Shown here: positions 60,079 through 64,000 of the stretch, piece by piece
How the letters are laid out: every line of letters starts with the position of its first letter
Position numbering within the stretch: the stretch's first letter is position 1
Source: Variovorax brevis
Lineage (GTDB): Bacteria > Pseudomonadota > Gammaproteobacteria > Burkholderiales > Burkholderiaceae_C
DNA: 64,000 bases
Reading direction: 5' to 3'
Assembly (NCBI RefSeq): GCF_030317105.1
Contig: NZ_JASZYG010000004.1
Location: 682,001 to 746,000, forward strand
The notes under the pieces: model-generated
What the model saw: the letters and a program-made list of their open reading frames with translations, nothing else
What the model was told of the DNA's origin: nothing
Database searches by the model: none
Position numbers and translations under genes: made by a program

Positions 60079-62135
60079 GACCGCAGCTTGCGATGGCGGG
60101 CGCGGCCGCTGGCGCGATCGGGTGACGGGCTCTCGACCAGGGGCAACGCTGCGCGCGCCTCTTCTTCGGTCTCGAACACATGCGGTGCCAACTTTCGCTT
60201 CGACAGCGCCTCCCCAAGCTTGGCGCGCAGGAACGCACTGGTGGTGTAGCGCGTCACATCGACATACCAGCGCTGGACGATCTCGCTGACGCTCTGAACC
60301 CAGGCATCCTCGATCTCGCGGTCCAGCACGAAGCCTTCGTAGTTGACGATGGCGTGCACGCGCCGGCCCAGGGGTTCGCAGATCGCTTCGATCTGTTGAG
60401 CCATCGCTTCGACCGTCTCCAGGGACTTCACCTCAAAGCGCTCCAGATTGATGAAGAGCACGTTTTTCGCTGCGTCGTAGACAAAGCGGGATTCGAAGGG
60501 CAAGTGCACAAGGTGCTTGCGCAAACCCATCGGCTCTGGATGGAAGATGCGCGCGTCCATCGTCACGGACCGGCCCATGACCGGCTTGAAGTCCATGCGG
60601 TCCAGGATGTCGCGTTGCAGGTCGACGCCCGGCGCGATCTCCACCAGTTCCAGTCCTTCAGGGGTCAGCCGGAACACGCAGCGCTCCGTCACATAGATCA
60701 CCTCCTGGCCGCGCGCTGCGGAATGGCTGCCCGAGAAGGTGCGGTGCTCGACCATCGGCACGAACTTGCGCGTGTTGCCATCACGCTCGATCACCAATCG
60801 ACCATCGCGCACCGCGATGTCCGATGCGCCGGAGGTAAAGGTTCCGGCAAACACAACCTTCTTCGCGCACTGGCTGATGTTGATGAAGCCCCCTGCGCCG
60901 GCCAACCGCGGCCCGAACTTCGACACGTTGACGTTGCCTTCGACGTCGGCCTGCGCCAGGCCCAGGACCGCTACATCCAAGCCACCGCCGTCATAGAAGT
61001 CGAACTGGTAGGGCTGGTCGATGATGGCCTGCGCATTGATGGCAGCGCCGAAGTTCAGGCCACCGGCAGGAATGCCGCCGATGACACCCGGCTCGGCCGT
61101 CAGGGTGAAGAGATCGGCGATCTTCTCTTCCGCCGCGACGCACGCAATGCCTTCTGGCATGCCGATGCCGAGGTTCACGACGCTGTTGGAGCGCAATTCC
61201 ATGGCTGCTCGCCGCGCAATCACCTTGCGCACACCCAGATCAAGGGTTTCCGCATCGGTTGACGGCACGCGCATCTCGCCGGCAAAGGCCGCGCTGTAGG
61301 CAGTGCCGAAAGTCTGGTGATGGTTCTCCGGCGAGGCGACGACCACGCAGTCGACGAGGATGCCGGGGATCTTCACCTGGCGTGGGTTGAGCGATCCGCG
61401 TTCCGCAATGCGCTCGACCTGCACGATCACCAGGCCACCGCTGTTGTGGGCGGCCATGGCGATGGACAGCATCTCCAGCGTCAGGGCCTCGCGCTCCATC
61501 GTGATGTTGCCGTCGGCATCGGCTGTCGTGCCGCGCACGATCGCGACATCCACGGGAATCGCCTTGTAGAAGAGAAACTCTTCGCCGCCGATGTTCATCA
61601 GCGTGACCAGGTCATCCTTTGTGCGCTCATTGAGCTTGCCACCGCCATGGCGCGGGTCGACGAAGGTGCCGATGCCGATGCGGCTCAGGTGCCCGGGCTT
61701 GTTCGCTGCGGTATCGCGAAACAGGTGCGTGATCACGCCTTGCGGCAGGTTGTAGGCCTCGATGTCGTTGTTGACGGCGAGCCGTTGCAGCTTTGGGACG
61801 AGCCCCCAATGCCCGCCGATCGCGCGCCTCACCAATCCCGCATGCGCGAGGTGGTTGAGGCCACGCTCCTTGCCATCGCCTTGCCCTGCGGCATACAGCA
61901 GGGTGAGGTCGCGCACCTTCTCCTGCGTGCCATCCTCGCTCGACTCCTCCAGGTAACGCGCCTCCAGAGCGCATGCCACTTCCTCGGCAAAGCCGATTCC
62001 GACGAAGCCGCCAGTCGCGACCGTGTTGCCGGGTCGAATCAGGCGCACGGCTTGCGCGGCGCTGACGATCTTTCCCCGGCCGGCCGATCGCAAGGGGCCG
62101 GCGAAGCGGCCCGGTATTTCAAGGTTGGCATCCAT
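60060..62135 (-). CDS. Acetyl/propionyl/acetoacetyl CoA-transferase with C-terminal extension
   Basis: ATG 62135 gives 691 residues. The first 530 match family I CoA-transferases of the YdiF/propionate CoA-transferase type (fused alpha and beta parts): VATGGFVGIGFAEEVA, VVNLGIGMPEGIACVA, catalytic glutamate region TAEPGVIGGIPAGG, and GAGGFINISQCAKKVVF. About 150 further residues (MGLRKHLVHLPFESRF to the end) form an extra domain beyond the usual length. It transfers CoA between short acids, possibly activating acetoacetate from 3-hydroxybutyrate. The dehydrogenase gene is 16 bp upstream. Confidence 0.87.
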   Translation of the reverse strand: MDANLEIPGRFAGPLRSAGRGKIVSAAQAVRLIRPGNTVATGGFVGIGFAEEVACALEARYLEESSEDGTQEKVRDLTLLYAAGQGDGKERGLNHLAHAGLVRRAIGGHWGLVPKLQRLAVNNDIEAYNLPQGVITHLFRDTAANKPGHLSRIGIGTFVDPRHGGGKLNERTKDDLVTLMNIGGEEFLFYKAIPVDVAIVRGTTADADGNITMEREALTLEMLSIAMAAHNSGGLVIVQVERIAERGSLNPRQVKIPGILVDCVVVASPENHHQTFGTAYSAAFAGEMRVPSTDAETLDLGVRKVIARRAAMELRSNSVVNLGIGMPEGIACVAAEEKIADLFTLTAEPGVIGGIPAGGLNFGAAINAQAIIDQPYQFDFYDGGGLDVAVLGLAQADVEGNVNVSKFGPRLAGAGGFINISQCAKKVVFAGTFTSGASDIAVRDGRLVIERDGNTRKFVPMVEHRTFSGSHSAARGQEVIYVTERCVFRLTPEGLELVEIAPGVDLQRDILDRMDFKPVMGRSVTMDARIFHPEPMGLRKHLVHLPFESRFVYDAAKNVLFINLERFEVKSLETVEAMAQQIEAICEPLGRRVHAIVNYEGFVLDREIEDAWVQSVSEIVQRWYVDVTRYTTSAFLRAKLGEALSKRKLAPHVFETEEEARAALPLVESPSPDRASGRARHRKLRSHGENS

Positions 62136-62151
62136 GGCGATGGCTTTCCAG

Positions 62152-62934
62152 TCAGCGCGCGGTCCAGCCGCCTTCGATAGGCAGCGAAATGCCGGTGATC
62201 GAAGACGCGCCCGCAGAGCACAGGAAGAGCACGAGCTTGCCGATCTCGTCGACCTCCACAAAGCGACGATTGGGCTGCGATGCCAGGATGACTTCGCGAA
62301 CGACCTGCGCTTCGCTCATGTTGTGGACCTGCGCCTGGTCCTTGATCTGCCCCTCGACAAGGGGTGCCTTCACATAGCCCGGGCAGATCGCGTTGCAGGT
62401 GATCGCGGTTTCGGCGACTTCAAGTGCAACGGTCTTTGTCAGACCCACCACGCCGTGCTTGGCGGCCACATAGGCGGATTTGAACGGTGATGCCACCAGC
62501 CCGTGGGCCGACGCAATGTTGATGATGCGGCCAAAGTTTCGCGTCTGCATGCCCGGGAGCGCCGACTTGATCGTGTAGAAGTTGGAGGACAGGTTGATCG
62601 CCAGGATCTGCTCCCACTTGGCGCCCGGAAAATCCTGCACCGGCGAAACGAACTGGATGCCCGCGTTGTTGACCAGGATGTCGAGCTGGCCGAAGTCGCG
62701 CTCAGCATCGCGCACCATGGCCTCGATCTCGTCCGGCCTGGACATGTCGGCGCCGGAGTACAGCACCTTGACGCCGGTGCGCTCGACCAAGCCCGCGCGC
62801 ATCTTTTCGATCTGCTCCGGATCGCCAAATCCATTGAGCATGACGTTGACGCCTGCTTCCGCCAGCGCCGTGGCAACGCCCGCGCCGATGCCGCTGGTCG
62901 AGCCGGTGATGAGTGCCGATTTGCCTTTCAACAT
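62152..62934 (-). CDS. bdhA: 3-hydroxybutyrate dehydrogenase
   Basis: ATG 62934 (MLKGKSALITGSTSGIG) gives 260 residues. The SDR marks are TGSTSGIGAG, NNAGIQFVSP, catalytic serine in IINIASAHGLVAS and YVAAKHG. The specific pattern with FNLSSNFYTIK-like region and PGYVKAPLVEGQI is that of D-3-hydroxybutyrate dehydrogenases. It oxidises 3-hydroxybutyrate to acetoacetate with NAD. The CoA-transferase gene directly follows, so the pair can return hydroxybutyrate from PHB to acetoacetyl-CoA. Confidence 0.92.
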   Translation of the reverse strand: MLKGKSALITGSTSGIGAGVATALAEAGVNVMLNGFGDPEQIEKMRAGLVERTGVKVLYSGADMSRPDEIEAMVRDAERDFGQLDILVNNAGIQFVSPVQDFPGAKWEQILAINLSSNFYTIKSALPGMQTRNFGRIINIASAHGLVASPFKSAYVAAKHGVVGLTKTVALEVAETAITCNAICPGYVKAPLVEGQIKDQAQVHNMSEAQVVREVILASQPNRRFVEVDEIGKLVLFLCSAGASSITGISLPIEGGWTAR

Positions 62935-62999
62935 GTCATGCTCCTGATGTGATTGAACGAAACGTACCGCGACGCGCAACAAAGCTGATTGGTAGCGCG

Positions 63000-63638
63000 C
63001 TAACGGATGGAAAGCTCGTTGATGAGGTAGGCGACCGCGTCGCTCACGTGGCCCTCAATGAAGCGCCGCAATCCGGATGAAGGTTCGAATGCCTCGTGAG
63101 CCTTCGCTACGCTCTCGAGCCAGACGCAGATGAAGCCGGTCGGTGGGTTCGGCTCTGCCCACAAGCGCTCGCGCCTGGCCGTTGAAGCCGTCCAGTTCAG
63201 TGCCACCCTGGTGTTGGTTTCGTCGCCGATCCGAAGCAGTTCACGCCAAAGCGATTCACGCGATTGCGAGGAGGCATGAAAGGGAACGATGACCTTCACC
63301 GCCCGTTCGGCGGGCTCCACGCCGTCCGTTTCCACCACGCACAAAGTCCAGCCTTTCAGGAAGATCGGTTCATCGGCGGGGATGAACTTCTGGCCGACCG
63401 GGGAAGCCTGCGCCAGCCGCATGGCTTCGGCACCTTCGAAGTACAGCTCAACGATGCCATCCACGTCGAAGGCCGGCCTGTCACCACTGGCCCAAAGTAC
63501 CTTGTCCACGCGGTTGTGCGTGTATTTCGCGATCCCGTCCATTCCGAGCGCCAGGGCGGCATGCGGGCCAGCCCAGTAGGCCCTGAAGTCGGAGGTCGAC
63601 AGGCCTTCCTTCTTCGCCAGCAAGGTCATGCGCTTCAT
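63000..63638 (-). CDS. EthD-domain protein, probably two fused halves
   Basis: ATG 63638 (MKRMTLLAKKEGLSTSDFRA) gives 212 residues. The first 100 residues are an EthD-type ferredoxin-like domain (FRAYWAGPHAALALGMDG, YTHNRVDK, DGIVELYFEGAEAMRLAQAS). The second half starts VKVIVPFHASSQSRES and may be a diverged repeat of the fold. EthD-like proteins are small dimeric barrels found beside catabolic enzymes; their reaction is often unknown. A second EthD gene lies 20 bp upstream. Confidence 0.75.
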   Translation of the reverse strand: MKRMTLLAKKEGLSTSDFRAYWAGPHAALALGMDGIAKYTHNRVDKVLWASGDRPAFDVDGIVELYFEGAEAMRLAQASPVGQKFIPADEPIFLKGWTLCVVETDGVEPAERAVKVIVPFHASSQSRESLWRELLRIGDETNTRVALNWTASTARRERLWAEPNPPTGFICVWLESVAKAHEAFEPSSGLRRFIEGHVSDAVAYLINELSIR

Positions 63639-63658
63639 TGCGTTTGTCTCCCTGTACA

Positions 63659-64000
63659 TCAGACGATCCGGCGTTCCGCGACCAGGAAAGCGGTGATGTC
63701 TCCCAGGAAGGTCTTCGCATGCGCCATGGCGGATTGGCCGGGGGGCGACGCGAAAGCGTCCTGCAGCGTCTGCTCGTCCTTGAACCACAACTCCACAATG
63801 CCGTCGATGGGCAGGGCGTCATAGTCGCAAGGCTTGCCCTTTTCGCGCTCCCGGGCGACCACGACGTTCTGCCGATAGCCGCTCACTCCGGGCATCTTGC
63901 GCACCAAGTCCCCATGGATTCGCCATTCGCGCCGGAAGTCGTCTTCGCTCAATGACGGTAGCCGCTTGATGACGGAGATGCGCTTCAGCAGCCTGGCCCG
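63659..64000 (-). CDS. EthD-domain protein (start beyond the right edge)
   Basis: The frame is open to the edge of the window, and in frame it reads LLKRISVIKRLPSLSEDDFR, the normal beginning of an EthD protein, so the start is at or just beyond 64000 and not at TTG 63952. The remaining part has FRREWRIHGDLVRKMPG, YRQNVVVARE and DGIVELWFKDEQTLQDAFAS, the full EthD core. Function unknown; it is encoded with a second EthD protein. Confidence 0.75.
   Translation of the reverse strand, partial: RARLLKRISVIKRLPSLSEDDFRREWRIHGDLVRKMPGVSGYRQNVVVAREREKGKPCDYDALPIDGIVELWFKDEQTLQDAFASPPGQSAMAHAKTFLGDITAFLVAERRIV

Overview
The window is high-GC chromosomal DNA with the gene content of a beta-proteobacterium, most likely order Burkholderiales, family Comamonadaceae (Variovorax-like). 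This rests on the DUF2844/DUF3443 pair, a Bug/TctC binding protein next to 4-oxalomesaconate genes, poly-hydroxybutyrate genes (phasin, 3-hydroxybutyrate dehydrogenase), FixJ-type regulation and two large sulfatases. No rRNA, tRNA, CRISPR array, intact insertion sequence or integrase was recognised. Genus is an inference.

Layout. (1) 1-6.6 kb, plus strand: a sugar-acid operon with a mannonate-dehydratase-type enolase, galactonate dehydratase DgoD, a TRAP transporter (DctP, DctQ, DctM) and an L-idonate 5-dehydrogenase-type enzyme, closed by a terminator. (2) 6.8-15.7 kb: a methyltransferase, the DUF3443/DUF2844 pair (DUF3443 carries pepsin-like DTG/DSG motifs), type VI secretion spike remnants (VgrG-like and PAAR), two lipoproteins, a phospholipase-D-like protein, an ABC exporter, a cation/proton antiporter and small secreted proteins. 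(3) 15.8-41.5 kb: about 25 kb of functionally linked genes, nearly all on the minus strand. They form three units: nitroreductase, acyl-CoA synthetase, SDR, acyl-CoA dehydrogenase, thiolase and crotonase; CaiB-type 2-methylacyl-CoA racemase, MFS, aldehyde dehydrogenase, GMC alcohol oxidoreductase and sulfatase; and WS/DGAT, RND transporter, YCF48 protein, DUF1329 and DUF1302. An AraC-family regulator sits between the last two. The promoters of the sulfatase and DUF1302 units share a 36-bp element (31 of 36 identical).

(4) 41.7-50.2 kb: a second sulfatase locus with a histidine kinase carrying an ABC-substrate-binding-like sensor, a FixJ-type response regulator, a secreted sulfatase, an outer-membrane barrel, a lone receiver-domain protein and DUF2092. 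Four copies of a 28-bp element, each with a perfect GGGCAA-N5-TTGCCC palindrome, lie upstream of the sulfatase, the barrel, the receiver/DUF2092 unit and, 29 kb away, a small secreted repeat protein. (5) 50.5-54.9 kb: secreted lipase-like hydrolase, NHL-repeat lipoprotein and cupin lipoprotein. (6) 54.9-58.5 kb: LigJ, LigK and a TctC binding protein, divergent from an IclR regulator with a 21-bp palindrome between them. (7) 58.7-64 kb: phasin, an unknown membrane-anchored protein, a CoA-transferase with a C-terminal extension, 3-hydroxybutyrate dehydrogenase and two EthD-type proteins.

How the genes may work together: region 3 reads as a complete route from a hydrophobic, probably methyl-branched sulfate ester to acetyl- or propionyl-CoA. 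The steps would be passage through DUF1302/DUF1329/RND, sulfate removal, alcohol and aldehyde oxidation, CoA activation, alpha-methyl epimerisation and beta-oxidation, with WS/DGAT able to store the product. Region 4 looks like a separately regulated sulfatase system acting outside the cytoplasm.
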